DNA from: an uncultured Lachnospiraceae bacterium
GTDB taxonomy: Bacteria > Bacillota > Clostridia > Lachnospirales > Lachnospiraceae
Assembly: GCA_910586125.1 (NCBI GenBank)
Contig: CAJUHP010000008.1
Coordinates: 10,277-74,276, forward strand
DNA length: 64,000 nt
Direction of reading: 5' to 3'
Both the position numbers and the translations under genes were made by a program. Below are positions 54,141-61,957 of the stretch, in pieces. Below the pieces are notes generated by a model. The model ran no database searches and was not told the origin of the DNA. It saw only the letters and a list, made by a program, of their open reading frames with translations. Position 1 is the stretch's first letter; each line of letters opens with the position of its first letter.

Positions 54141-55556
54141 ATGAGCCAAAAAATGTCAATCCACTTTCATCATCACGCAGCTCATGGAAAACAAAATGCC
54201 GTTCATGGAAAAAATGTAAATCTGACGGAAGGTTCCATTGCAAAAGGGCTGATTTCTTTTGCGGTTCCTCTGCTTTTGGGGCAGCTTTTACAACAGCTAT
54301 ACAATATGGCCGACGCCTGGGTTGTGGGGAACTTTGCAGATAACGATGCGTTTGCAGCGGTGAGTTCCGGGGGAAATCTGACGTTTCTGATCATTGGTTT
54401 TTTCAACGGTATCGCTATCGGCGGCGGCGTGATTATTTCCCGTTATTTTGGAGCAGGAGACCGGGAAAATATGCAGAAAGCGATTCATACCAATTTTCTG
54501 TTTGGCATTATCGCATCGATTTTGTCTACCATTGCCGGTCTTTTACTGGTACCGCAGCTTCTCGTGCTTATGAGGACGCCGGAAAGCGTTCTGCCGAATT
54601 CTTTGGCCTATTTCCGCATTTATTTCGGCGGCGTGTCCACGGTAATTCTCTACAACATCTGTATGTCTATTATGCGGGCGCTGGGAGACAGCCTGCATCC
54701 TCTGTATTATCTGCTCTTTTCCTCGCTGGTCAATGTGGTATTGGATCTGCTTTTTGTTGCCGGATTTCACTGGGGTGTCAGCGGCGCAGCGATCGCAACC
54801 GTAATCGCGCAGGGACTCAGCGCGGCGCTCTGCATCATCCGCATGTGCCGGGTTCCGGACGACACTCGTCTGGACTTTAAAAAACTTCGTCTGCAGCCGG
54901 ATATCATGAATCAGGTTTTAAGACAGGGGCTTCCCACTGGTGTGCAGAATTCTGTGATCAGTATCGGCAATATTGTAATTCAGTCCAATATCAATGCATT
55001 TGGTTCCTTTGCCATGTCCGGACAAGGGGCATATGCCAAAATTGAAGGCTTTGTATTTTTGCCGATTACTTGTATGTCGCTGGCTCTGCCTACTTTTATC
55101 AGTCAAAATCTGGGCGCCAGGGAATATGACCGGGCCAAGAAGGGGGCGGCCTTCGGCATCGGGTTCGGTATGGTTTTGGCGGAGCTGATCGGCGCTCTTT
55201 TGTATCTGGGAGCTCCCTATGCTCTGCGTTTTTTTGTGGATTCAACCGAGGCGGTTGCTTTTGGAACAATCCATTCCCAGGTGGTATCGCCGTTTTTCTT
55301 TCTGCTGGCGTTTTCTCACTGTGCGGCTGGCGTGCTGCGCGGCTGCGGCAAATCCATCATACCCATGGCGGCCATGCTGGCTTTCTGGTGCGGCGTCCGC
55401 ATCGTTTATGTGACGCTGGCGGTACAGGTCTTTCCAGTGTTTCAGACCATATCCTGGGCCTATCCTTTGACGTGGTCGCTCAGCTCAATTGTATTTTTGC
55501 TGTTCTTACTGAAATCAGACTGGACGCATTCTTTTGAAAGGGGAGCAAAGAGATAG
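54141..55556 (+). CDS. MATE family efflux transporter
   Basis: The 471-residue protein has a histidine-rich start (HFHHHAAHGKQNAVHGK) and twelve hydrophobic segments arranged as two MatE repeats (AVPLLLGQLLQQLYNMADAWVVGNF and GLPTGVQNSVISIGNIVIQSNINAFG). The family exports cationic drugs or metabolites with Na+ or H+ import. It starts 22 bases after mutL; GAGG lies right before the ATG at 54141 so the ATG at 54153 is also possible. It has no obvious link with mismatch repair apart from likely read-through. Confidence 0.9.
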   Translation: MSQKMSIHFHHHAAHGKQNAVHGKNVNLTEGSIAKGLISFAVPLLLGQLLQQLYNMADAWVVGNFADNDAFAAVSSGGNLTFLIIGFFNGIAIGGGVIISRYFGAGDRENMQKAIHTNFLFGIIASILSTIAGLLLVPQLLVLMRTPESVLPNSLAYFRIYFGGVSTVILYNICMSIMRALGDSLHPLYYLLFSSLVNVVLDLLFVAGFHWGVSGAAIATVIAQGLSAALCIIRMCRVPDDTRLDFKKLRLQPDIMNQVLRQGLPTGVQNSVISIGNIVIQSNINAFGSFAMSGQGAYAKIEGFVFLPITCMSLALPTFISQNLGAREYDRAKKGAAFGIGFGMVLAELIGALLYLGAPYALRFFVDSTEAVAFGTIHSQVVSPFFFLLAFSHCAAGVLRGCGKSIIPMAAMLAFWCGVRIVYVTLAVQVFPVFQTISWAYPLTWSLSSIVFLLFLLKSDWTHSFERGAKR

Positions 55557-55596
55557 GGAAAGCGGTCCGAGATCTGGCAGGGATAGGAAATGAGTC

Positions 55597-55625
55597 TTGA
55601 ATTATCCAGTTCCAGATGATAGAAT
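55597..55625 (+). promoter_or_regulatory. Sigma-A promoter of yhbY-nadD-rsfS operon
   Basis: TTGAAT at 55597-55602 and TAGAAT at 55620-55625 are 17 bases apart, with TG at 55617-55618 as an extended -10. The start of yhbY lies 34 bases downstream with GGAGG close to the ATG. Confidence 0.7.
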
Positions 55626-55658
55626 AGAGCCATATTAGAAGCAGAAAACGGAGGACAT

Positions 55659-55973
55659 ATGACCAGTAAACAACGTGCGTACTTAAAAGGGCTTGCCATG
55701 ACCATGGAACCAATCGCTCAGATCGGAAAGGCCAGCTTGACCGAAGAGGGTCTGGCCGGGCTGGAGCAGGCGCTGGAGGCCAGAGAACTGATAAAAATTG
55801 CCGTGCTGAAAAACTGTGATGATGATGTGCGGTCGATTGCAGAAGCGATCGCAAAACATCTGCACGCGGATGTGGTGCAGGTCATCGGTCGCCGCATCAT
55901 ACTGTACCGTCCTGCCAGACAGGCAGAAAAACGCCGGATCGAGCTGCCGCGTTCGGGAAAGGATCGGGAATGA
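55659..55973 (+). CDS. yhbY: YhbY family RNA-binding protein (CRM domain)
   Basis: The 104-residue protein is a single CRS1-YhbY domain. It has YLKGLAMTMEPIAQIGKAS at the start and the GKxSLT-type loop, followed by ARELIKIAVLKNC and VVQVIGRRIILYR. The family binds RNA, and YhbY associates with the large ribosomal subunit precursor. GGAGG precedes the ATG. It overlaps nadD by ATGA, which is a common order in Firmicutes (yqeI-nadD-yqeK-rsfS in Bacillus). Confidence 0.93.
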   Translation: MTSKQRAYLKGLAMTMEPIAQIGKASLTEEGLAGLEQALEARELIKIAVLKNCDDDVRSIAEAIAKHLHADVVQVIGRRIILYRPARQAEKRRIELPRSGKDRE

Positions 55974-57148
55974 GGAAGATCGGTATATTGGGTGGGACCT
56001 TTGATCCGGTGCATCTGGCGCATGTGCAGTTGGCAAAATGCGCTTATGAGCAGTATTGTCTGGAAATGGTTCTGTTCCTTCCAGCCGGGGATCCGCCCCA
56101 TAAGACAGAACGGCAGATCGCGCCGGCTTACCGGCGTCTGGAGATGCTGCGGCTCGCTCTGAAAGAATATCCTTATTTTCAGATCTCCGAGTATGAAATG
56201 GAAAAACAGGGGCATTCCTATACGGCGGAGACACTGGAATATTTTACGCAGATGCATCCCGATGTACAGTTCTATTTTATTGTCGGAGCCGACTCTTTAT
56301 TCAGTCTGGATAGCTGGTACAGTCCAGAGCGCTGTCTGAATCAGGCGGTTTTTTTGGTGGGAAACCGGATGAAGCGGAGTGAGGAAGAGGTTGATCGGCA
56401 GATTTTATATTTAATGGAACGTTTCGGCGGTATCATTCAAAAAGTGGATATGCCGGATATGGAGATCTCCTCCAGCAATATCCGGGAGCTGTTAAAACGC
56501 GGGCAGGATGCGTCGCTGTATCTTTCGCCTGCCGTCTGCGATTATATCCGGCAAAATCATCTGTATTACCAAGGGCCTGCGGAAAATTTGACCATGCTGA
56601 TCAAAAAACGTCTTCCGGCAGGGCGTTTTCTGCATACGCTTGGCGTGGTGGAATCGGCCCAGGGACTGGCGCGCAAATACGGCATGGATTTGGAGCGGGC
56701 CAGAACTGCCGCCTTATTACATGATGTGGCAAAGCCGCTTCCTACAGAAGAAATTATCCGGATCTGTGAGAAAGCGAGAGATCCGGTTACAAAAGATGAG
56801 GCTGCGAGCGAAAAGGTGCTCCATGCCAAGGCCGGAGCAATAATCGCCAGAGACGAATACGGAGTCAGAGATACGGAAATTTTGGACGCGATCCGTTATC
56901 ACACTACAGGGCGGCCGCACATGACGCTGCTGGAAAAAATCATATTTATCGCGGATTATATCGAGCCGGGCCGAAGCAAAGCGCCGAATCTGGATCGAAT
57001 CCGCAGAGAAGCCGGTCTGGATCTGAACCGCTGTGTGTGCATGATTGCCAGAGATACCTTACAGCATCTAAAAGAGATCGGCGCGCATATCGACCAGCGG
57101 ACAGAAGAGACCTTTGAATATTATAAGAACATTACAAATATGCAGTAA
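55970..57148 (+). CDS. nadD: Nicotinate-nucleotide adenylyltransferase NadD fused to YqeK-type HD hydrolase
   Basis: The 392-residue protein combines two genes that are separate in Bacillus. Residues 1-200 are NadD (GILGGTFDPVHLAHV, DPPHKT, SSSNIRELL), which adenylates nicotinate mononucleotide in NAD synthesis. Residues 203-392 are a YqeK-like HD domain (HTLGVVESA, ALLHDVAKPLP, HAKAGAI, IRYHTTGRPHM), a family that hydrolyses diadenosine tetraphosphate symmetrically. The join has no extra linker and no internal stop, so the fusion is intact. It lies between yhbY and rsfS. Confidence 0.94.
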   Translation: MRKIGILGGTFDPVHLAHVQLAKCAYEQYCLEMVLFLPAGDPPHKTERQIAPAYRRLEMLRLALKEYPYFQISEYEMEKQGHSYTAETLEYFTQMHPDVQFYFIVGADSLFSLDSWYSPERCLNQAVFLVGNRMKRSEEEVDRQILYLMERFGGIIQKVDMPDMEISSSNIRELLKRGQDASLYLSPAVCDYIRQNHLYYQGPAENLTMLIKKRLPAGRFLHTLGVVESAQGLARKYGMDLERARTAALLHDVAKPLPTEEIIRICEKARDPVTKDEAASEKVLHAKAGAIIARDEYGVRDTEILDAIRYHTTGRPHMTLLEKIIFIADYIEPGRSKAPNLDRIRREAGLDLNRCVCMIARDTLQHLKEIGAHIDQRTEETFEYYKNITNMQ

Positions 57149-57273
57149 TCATACTGTTTGTATGGACTCACGAATATCCCAGCTTGATGTTGTTTTTTGC
57201 ATAAATGGAAAAATTTGTCTGACCAAGGCCGGACTAAGATCGGGCGGGGAAGTTTGAGATGAGAGGAGAATAA

Positions 57274-57636
57274 ATGAACCGGGAAGAGGCAAAGAAAATG
57301 GCGCGTCTGGCCTGCCAGGCGCTGGAGGACAAAAAGGGAGAAGATATCACCGTTATTGATATCGCCGGAGTGTCCGTGTTGGCAGATTATTTTATCATTG
57401 CAGGCGGAACCAATGTGAATCAAGTTCAGGCTATGGCGGATAATGTACAGGAAACACTGCATAGGGTCGGTTATCCGCTTCGGCAGGTGGAGGGCTATCA
57501 GGCAGGTCAGTGGATTTTGCTGGACTTCGGTGATATTGTCGTTCATATTTTTTCCAAGGAAGACCGGCGTTTCTATGATCTGGAGCGGATCTGGCGCGAC
57601 GGCGTATTTTTAAGAAAAGAAGATCTTGAATCATGA
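57274..57636 (+). CDS. rsfS: Ribosome silencing factor RsfS
   Basis: The 120-residue protein is an RsfS/YbeB/iojap family member: LACQALEDKKGEDITVIDI, ADYFIIAGGTNVNQVQAMAD, GYQAGQWILLDFGDIVVHIF and the terminal YDLERIW. It binds L14 of the 50S subunit and blocks subunit joining when nutrients run low. GAGAGGAG precedes the ATG. It comes after a 125-base gap without visible promoter or terminator, and overlaps the phosphodiesterase gene by ATGA. Confidence 0.95.
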   Translation: MNREEAKKMARLACQALEDKKGEDITVIDIAGVSVLADYFIIAGGTNVNQVQAMADNVQETLHRVGYPLRQVEGYQAGQWILLDFGDIVVHIFSKEDRRFYDLERIWRDGVFLRKEDLES

Positions 57637-58172
57637 GGCTGATGATCGCATCGGATCTGCACGGTTCCGTTTTTTATGGAAAGAAACTGCTGGAAGCGTT
57701 TTGCAGGGAGAAGTGCGGCCGGCTGCTTTTGTTGGGCGATATTCTGTACCACGGACCGCGCAATGCGCTGCCCGCAGAATACGATCCAAAGACCTTGGCA
57801 GGTATGCTCAATGAGAAGAAAAAAAATCTTCTGGCTGTAAGGGGCAACTGCGATACCGAGGTGGATCAGATGGTGCTGGAGTTTCCGATTCTAGCCGATT
57901 ACGCGGTTATTTTGTTGGGAGAACGCATGCTGTATGCAGCGCATGGTCACAGAGGAATGAAGAATCTGCCGCTGCAAAACGGTGATCTTTTTCTTCAGGG
58001 CCATACTCATGTGCCGGCCTGCCAGGAAGAAAATGGGATTCTCCGGATGAATCCGGGTTCCGTGTCCATGCCAAAAGAAAATTCACACCATCAATATATG
58101 CTGTATGAAGACGGTATATTTTTGTGGAAGGATTTTGCAGGTACGATAACGAATCGGAAGAGTTTGCAGTGA
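57633..58172 (+). CDS. yfcE: YfcE/MJ0936 family phosphodiesterase
   Basis: The 179-residue protein is a calcineurin-like metallophosphoesterase of YfcE type. Metal ligands are seen in MIASDLHGS, LGDILYHGPRNA, RGNCDTEVD, AHGHRGM and GHTHVPA. E. coli YfcE hydrolyses artificial phosphodiesters; the physiological substrate is unsettled. It is the last gene of the yhbY operon and runs into a strong hairpin terminator. Confidence 0.9.
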   Translation: MRLMIASDLHGSVFYGKKLLEAFCREKCGRLLLLGDILYHGPRNALPAEYDPKTLAGMLNEKKKNLLAVRGNCDTEVDQMVLEFPILADYAVILLGERMLYAAHGHRGMKNLPLQNGDLFLQGHTHVPACQEENGILRMNPGSVSMPKENSHHQYMLYEDGIFLWKDFAGTITNRKSLQ

Positions 58173-58189
58173 TAAAAAATATTTACAAC

Positions 58190-58239
58190 AAAGCAGCTTA
58201 AGGTTACATAAAAAATTTATGTAACCTTAAGCTGCTTTT
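58190..58239. terminator. Bidirectional hairpin terminator between yfcE and lexA
   Basis: Bases 58190-58212 and 58216-58238 form a perfect 23-base-pair stem with a three-base loop. On the plus strand the stem ends in TTTT, and on the minus strand in TTTG, so it can end both the yfcE and the lexA transcript. A second hairpin follows at 58292. Confidence 0.85.
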
Positions 58240-58291
58240 GCTTATAGAATAAGGATTCAGCGCCAAATCCAATTCTAAGTACACAAACAAC

Positions 58292-58343
58292 GCCGTTATC
58301 ATAATTAACATAAAATATTTATGTAAATAATATTGATAACGGC
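58292..58343. terminator. Second hairpin sharing the core of the first
   Basis: GCCGTTATC (58292-58300) pairs with GATAACGGC (58335-58343), and inside it ACATAAA (58308-58314) pairs with TTTATGT (58318-58324), the same core as the first hairpin, with imperfect pairing between. It lies just past the lexA stop and could be a lexA terminator or a copy of a small palindromic element. Confidence 0.6.
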
Positions 58344-58394
58344 TTGGCTTCTTCTTGGATAAAAGAATGGTTGCCGGCACACTGGCACAAATCT

Positions 58395-59012
58395 CTATAT
58401 CGCCAGGCGTAACAGTCCAATCACCCGTCCCAGAATCTGCACATCATCCACTAAAATCGGGGGCATATGATCATTTTCCGGCTGCAGGCGAATCTGTCCG
58501 TTCTCCCGATAGAAACGTTTGACAGTGGCGGAATCATCGATGAGAGCCACTACGATCTGACCGTTTTCTGCGGTGCTGGCCTCCTCACAGATCACCTGAT
58601 CCCCGTCTAAGATTCCGGCGTTGATCATACTTTCTCCGTGAACGTTCAGCATGAACGCTGGCTTATTCGGAAGAAATTCTGCCGGAATCGGATAATATCC
58701 CTCGATATTTTCCTCCGCCAGAATCGGCAGTCCGGCGGCTACGCGGCCCAGGATCGGAACATTCACCAGCTCCTTGCGCTGTACGCCGAACTCGTCGTCC
58801 AGTATCTCAATCGTGCGGGGTTTGGTAGGATCGCGGCGGATATAGCCGTTCTTCTCCAGCGTCTCCAAATGAGAGTGGACGGAGGAAGTCGATTTCAGCC
58901 GGACAGCTTCGCAGATCTCCCGAACCGAGGGCGGATAACCTTTTAATAAGATATTCTGTTTAATAAATTCCAGAATCTCCCGCTGTTTATCTGTAATCTT
59001 GTTCTGTGACAT
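58395..59012 (-). CDS. lexA: LexA repressor
   Basis: The 205-residue protein has an N-terminal winged-helix domain (VREICEAVRLKSTSSVHSHL), the autocleavage site A93-G94 (VAAGLPI) and the catalytic pair S128 (HGESMI) and K165 (TVKRFY). It represses SOS genes and cleaves itself when bound to RecA filaments. AAGGAGG precedes the ATG. It is divergent from the yneA-like gene, and the space between holds four SOS-box-like sites, one on the lexA promoter, fitting autoregulation. Confidence 0.96.
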   Translation of the reverse strand: MSQNKITDKQREILEFIKQNILLKGYPPSVREICEAVRLKSTSSVHSHLETLEKNGYIRRDPTKPRTIEILDDEFGVQRKELVNVPILGRVAAGLPILAEENIEGYYPIPAEFLPNKPAFMLNVHGESMINAGILDGDQVICEEASTAENGQIVVALIDDSATVKRFYRENGQIRLQPENDHMPPILVDDVQILGRVIGLLRLAI

Positions 59013-59093
59013 GTCAGCCTCCTTTTTATCTTGACAGAACGCATAATCCCTGAAAGGAAATCATGCGCGGTATCCTTTTTATGTTCTATCTCT

Positions 59094-59122
59094 ATCTTAC
59101 CACAGGTTTGTAAAAAATGCAA
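59094..59122 (-). promoter_or_regulatory. lexA promoter
   Basis: On the minus strand TTGCAT (59117-59122) and TAAGAT (59094-59099) are separated by 17 bases. SOS box 1 overlaps the -35 element. Confidence 0.7.
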
Positions 59123-59133
59123 ACGAATGTTCG
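59120..59133. promoter_or_regulatory. SOS box 1 (LexA operator)
   Basis: CAAACGAATGTTCG matches 13 of 14 positions of the Gram-positive SOS consensus CGAACRNRYGTTCG. It covers the -35 element of the lexA promoter. Confidence 0.85.
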
Positions 59134-59152
59134 CCGATTTTCAAAAAAAGTA

Positions 59153-59181
59153 TTGACAAACATCTGTTCGGAGGCTATAAT
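59153..59181 (+). promoter_or_regulatory. yneA-like gene promoter
   Basis: TTGACA (59153-59158) and TATAAT (59176-59181), both perfect, are 17 bases apart. SOS box 2 occupies the spacer, so bound LexA should block RNA polymerase. Confidence 0.9.
59157..59170. promoter_or_regulatory. SOS box 2 (LexA operator)
   Basis: CAAACATCTGTTCG matches 12 of 14 positions of CGAACRNRYGTTCG and lies in the spacer of the yneA-like promoter. Confidence 0.8.
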
Positions 59182-59192
59182 AGAAGCCATTA

Positions 59193-59206
59193 AGAACGTC
59201 TGTTCG
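59193..59206. promoter_or_regulatory. SOS box 3 (LexA operator)
   Basis: AGAACGTCTGTTCG matches 12 of 14 consensus positions. It lies just past the expected transcription start of the yneA-like gene. Confidence 0.75.
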
Positions 59207-59219
59207 CAACATATGTTTG
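59206..59219. promoter_or_regulatory. SOS box 4 (weaker LexA operator)
   Basis: GCAACATATGTTTG matches 11 of 14 positions, including the full AACATATGTT core. It adjoins SOS box 3 and lies just before the ribosome site of the yneA-like gene. Confidence 0.55.
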
Positions 59220-59232
59220 GGAGGGATTGGAG

Positions 59233-59529
59233 ATGAAGAGAAGAGAGAGAATTTTGATATTGCTTTTAGTCGGTATGCTTATGTTTTCGGGAGGTTTTCT
59301 GGTACTTGCAAAGGAGAAGCCCCGTGAGATCTGTTATAAGTATTATACCAGTATACGGGTGGAAGAAGGCGATACGCTGTGGGAGATTGCGGGCCGGTAT
59401 CTGTGTGAGCAGAGCGGTTCCCGTGATTCCTACATCCGGGAGCTGATGCGCTTAAATGGCCTGAGAGGAGAGCAGATTGAGGCCGGACAGTATCTGACTA
59501 TCATCTATTATTCGACAGAATATAAATAA
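59233..59529 (+). CDS. yneA: YneA-like SOS cell division inhibitor with LysM domain
   Basis: The ATG at 59233 is seven bases after GGGAGGG; a TTG at 59227 is too close to that site. The 98-residue product has one membrane segment (residues about 6-25, ILILLLVGMLMFSGGFLVLA) and a C-terminal LysM-like fold (VEEGDTLWEIAGRYL, LNGLRGEQIEAGQYL). Bacillus YneA has the same size and layout, lies divergent to lexA, and halts cell division during DNA damage. The promoter and four LexA sites fit this role well. Confidence 0.88.
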   Translation: MKRRERILILLLVGMLMFSGGFLVLAKEKPREICYKYYTSIRVEEGDTLWEIAGRYLCEQSGSRDSYIRELMRLNGLRGEQIEAGQYLTIIYYSTEYK

Positions 59530-59545
59530 ACCGGCACTTGTGAAC

Positions 59546-59574
59546 TTGACAAGCCTTGGGAATTTGCTTACAAT
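59546..59574 (+). promoter_or_regulatory. hom promoter
   Basis: TTGACA (59546-59551) and TACAAT (59569-59574) are separated by 17 bases. Transcription should start near 59581, at the base of a small hairpin. Confidence 0.82.
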
Positions 59575-59580
59575 AAGTTC

Positions 59581-59596
59581 GTGCCGCATTCGGCAC
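59581..59596 (+). promoter_or_regulatory. Small hairpin at the expected hom transcription start
   Basis: GTGCCG and CGGCAC (59581-59586 and 59591-59596) form a perfect stem with loop CATT, just before the GAGGAGG ribosome site. It could be an operator or an RNA-stabilising 5-prime hairpin. Confidence 0.5.
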
Positions 59597-59610
59597 AGAG
59601 GAGGAATCGT

Positions 59611-60903
59611 ATGACAGAAGAAGGAAATATCCGTATTGCAATCCTGGGATTGGGAACAGTAGGCTACGGCATATTTGAGCTGTTAAAGCGGCAGAGAGAA
59701 GAATTGAAGGCGAAAACAGGCTTGCAGGCAGAGATCGGAAAGATTTTGGTGCGTGATGCCAGCAGAAGCAGAGAGGGAGTCCCCCAACAGCTGCTGACAG
59801 ATTGTTTTGATGAGATTCTTTTGGATGAAACCATAGATATCATTGTGGAGGTGATGGGAGGGATTCATCCCGCTTATGAGTATATCGCAAAGTCTCTTCG
59901 CGCCGGCAAGAATGTAGTGACGGCAAATAAGGATCTGATGGCGGTCCATGGAGGCGAACTGCTGGACCTGGCACATCAGACAAAGAGAGATCTGCTGTTT
60001 GAGGCTTCCGTCGCCGGTGGAATTCCGATCATTCAGCCGATGAAACAATGTCTGGCTGGGAACTATATCAGCGAGGTGGTTGGCATCGTCAACGGTACAA
60101 CGAACTATATTCTGACAAAGATGACCCAGGAGGGGATGGAATTTTCGGAGGCGCTGGCAAAGGCTACCGAGCTGGGATATGCCGAGGCCGATCCCACAGC
60201 GGATATTGAAGGATATGACGCCGGCCGGAAGCTTGCGATTCTGGCCTCCATTGCCTTTCATTCCCGCGTGACCTTTGACGATGTTCACACAGAAGGAATC
60301 ACGAAAATTACAGCCGCCGATATCCGCTATGTGCAGGAGATGGGCTGTGTGATCAAGCTGTTAGCGATTGCCAGAGAAACTGAGGAGGGAATCGAAGCCA
60401 GTGTACAGCCGATGCTGGTTCCCAACCGTCATCCATTAGCAGCGGTGAACGATGTGTTTAATGCGGTGTTCGTCCATGGAGATGCGGTGGATGACGCGAT
60501 GTTTTATGGCAGAGGCGCCGGGCGTTATCCGACGGCGAGTGCCTGCATGGGCGATATCATAGACTGTATGCGCAATATCCGGTTTGGCTGTACCGGACGG
60601 ATCGGCTGTAGCTGCTACAGACAGGTAACAGTCAAGCCGATGAACAAAACCAGGCAGCGCTATTTTCTGCGGATGCAGGTACAAGATAAGCCGGGCGTTC
60701 TGGCTGCCATTGCCAGCGTTATGGGGAATCATGGCGTCAGCATCAAGCAGATGGTACAGAAACCTACGGACAGCGATCATTTTGCCGAACTGGTTCTGAT
60801 CACCGATGTAGTGCGGGAGGCTGATTTTCGGAACGCATTAACAGATTTTAATGAAATGGAGATGATACAGGAAATTTCCAGCCAGATCCGCGTATATGGA
60901 TAG
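59611..60903 (+). CDS. hom: Homoserine dehydrogenase
   Basis: The 430-residue protein (ATG at 59611, GAGGAGG upstream) has the NAD(P)-binding turn ILGLGTVGYG, the catalytic domain with TANKDLMAVHG, EASVAGGIPII and GIVNGTTNYIL, and a C-terminal ACT domain from about residue 345 (VQDKPGVLAAIASVMGNHGVS), usual for feedback control by threonine. It converts aspartate semialdehyde to homoserine. A strong promoter lies just upstream and the gene ends two bases before the convergent azlD end, with no separate terminator visible. Confidence 0.95.
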   Translation: MTEEGNIRIAILGLGTVGYGIFELLKRQREELKAKTGLQAEIGKILVRDASRSREGVPQQLLTDCFDEILLDETIDIIVEVMGGIHPAYEYIAKSLRAGKNVVTANKDLMAVHGGELLDLAHQTKRDLLFEASVAGGIPIIQPMKQCLAGNYISEVVGIVNGTTNYILTKMTQEGMEFSEALAKATELGYAEADPTADIEGYDAGRKLAILASIAFHSRVTFDDVHTEGITKITAADIRYVQEMGCVIKLLAIARETEEGIEASVQPMLVPNRHPLAAVNDVFNAVFVHGDAVDDAMFYGRGAGRYPTASACMGDIIDCMRNIRFGCTGRIGCSCYRQVTVKPMNKTRQRYFLRMQVQDKPGVLAAIASVMGNHGVSIKQMVQKPTDSDHFAELVLITDVVREADFRNALTDFNEMEMIQEISSQIRVYG

Positions 60904-60905
60904 AT

Positions 60906-61214
60906 TCATGAGAAAAACAATCCGCTCAGAAATACGGCAGCGCAGGCTCCCAGCGATACTTTAAACAGATTTCCGTCCATGTATGCGATGACCAAACCCG
61001 TTATAAAGCCAGCCCAGGCTGTCACAGTATTGCCGGTGGCAGACAGAATCGCCGGAAATGTCATAACAGCCAGCGTCACATAAGGAACATAGTATAAAAA
61101 AGACCGGATAAACGGGTTGCGGATCTCCCGGCGGATCAGCGTCAGGGGAAGCAGACGAATCAGATAGATGACGAGGGCGCCTGCAAGAATATACAGATAT
61201 ACCTCAGCTTTCAT
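60906..61214 (-). CDS. azlD: AzlD family branched-chain amino acid exporter subunit
   Basis: I place the start at 61214, where AAGGAG stands upstream and the first membrane segment begins (YLYILAGALVIYLIRLLPL); the frame is open to 61259 inside azlC. The 102-residue protein has four hydrophobic segments. AzlD works with AzlC to export leucine-type amino acids or analogues. It overlaps the end of azlC by eleven bases, so the two are coupled. Convergent with hom. Confidence 0.9.
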   Translation of the reverse strand: MKAEVYLYILAGALVIYLIRLLPLTLIRREIRNPFIRSFLYYVPYVTLAVMTFPAILSATGNTVTAWAGFITGLVIAYMDGNLFKVSLGACAAVFLSGLFFS

Positions 61215-61941
61215 GGGAAGATTCTCCTTGTTCTTGGACTGGGTGAAGCCATGCGGCAATACCAGCGATCAATATTGTGAGCAGAATGATCCGAAATCCT
61301 TCGGATAAGGAAACCAGCAGGACAGAACAGAGAAAGCTGGCAAACATGGACAGAACTACGATACCGGCAATGAATTTATCCTTTTTGGCCGGCGGGATGA
61401 TAATAGCTAGAAACATGCCGTACAGGGCAAGATTCATCGCATTTGCAATTGCTAAAGGCAGTATATTGCCGACGCTGGCTCCTAAAAGCGTGCCTATTTC
61501 CCAGGACGGGGCCGCAACCAGGGCCGCTCCGTAAACATAGAAGGGATTGACGTATCCCGGACAAGCGGCAGAGATTCCAAAAATTTCATCCGTCACAAAA
61601 AAAGCCATAAAAAAACGATGGGAGAGTCGGGTTCCGGGACGAATTTTCTGGGACAGGGAGCTGGAGAGCAGGAGATAACGCAGATTGACAATAAAGGAAG
61701 TCACAGCCATTTCGAGAAAACCTGAGGAAGCAGCGATGACATGAATGGCGGCAAATTGGCCGGCGGAGGCATGCATCGCCATGGACATAACCATAGCTTG
61801 CCAGGGGCTTAAACCGGCATTGCGTGCTGTGATGCCCAGAGTAAACGATACGGCAAAGTACCCCATACCAATAGGAATACCTGCTCTCATTCCCTGAAAA
61901 AAACGGGAACGGTTTTCTTTTGTTGATCTGTATGGTTTCAT
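61204..61941 (-). CDS. azlC: AzlC family branched-chain amino acid exporter subunit
   Basis: The 245-residue protein has the AzlC pattern: GMRAGIPIGMGYFAVSFTLG, WQAMVMSMAMHASAGQFAAI, SFIVNLRYLLLSSSL and FFVTDEIFGISA, with about seven membrane segments. It forms the large subunit of the AzlCD exporter. AGAGGAG precedes the ATG. It begins 17 bases after the recombinase gene on the same strand, so the two may share a transcript. Confidence 0.92.
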   Translation of the reverse strand: MKPYRSTKENRSRFFQGMRAGIPIGMGYFAVSFTLGITARNAGLSPWQAMVMSMAMHASAGQFAAIHVIAASSGFLEMAVTSFIVNLRYLLLSSSLSQKIRPGTRLSHRFFMAFFVTDEIFGISAACPGYVNPFYVYGAALVAAPSWEIGTLLGASVGNILPLAIANAMNLALYGMFLAIIIPPAKKDKFIAGIVVLSMFASFLCSVLLVSLSEGFRIILLTILIAGIAAWLHPVQEQGESSHES

Positions 61942-61957
61942 GAGATGATAGCTCCTC

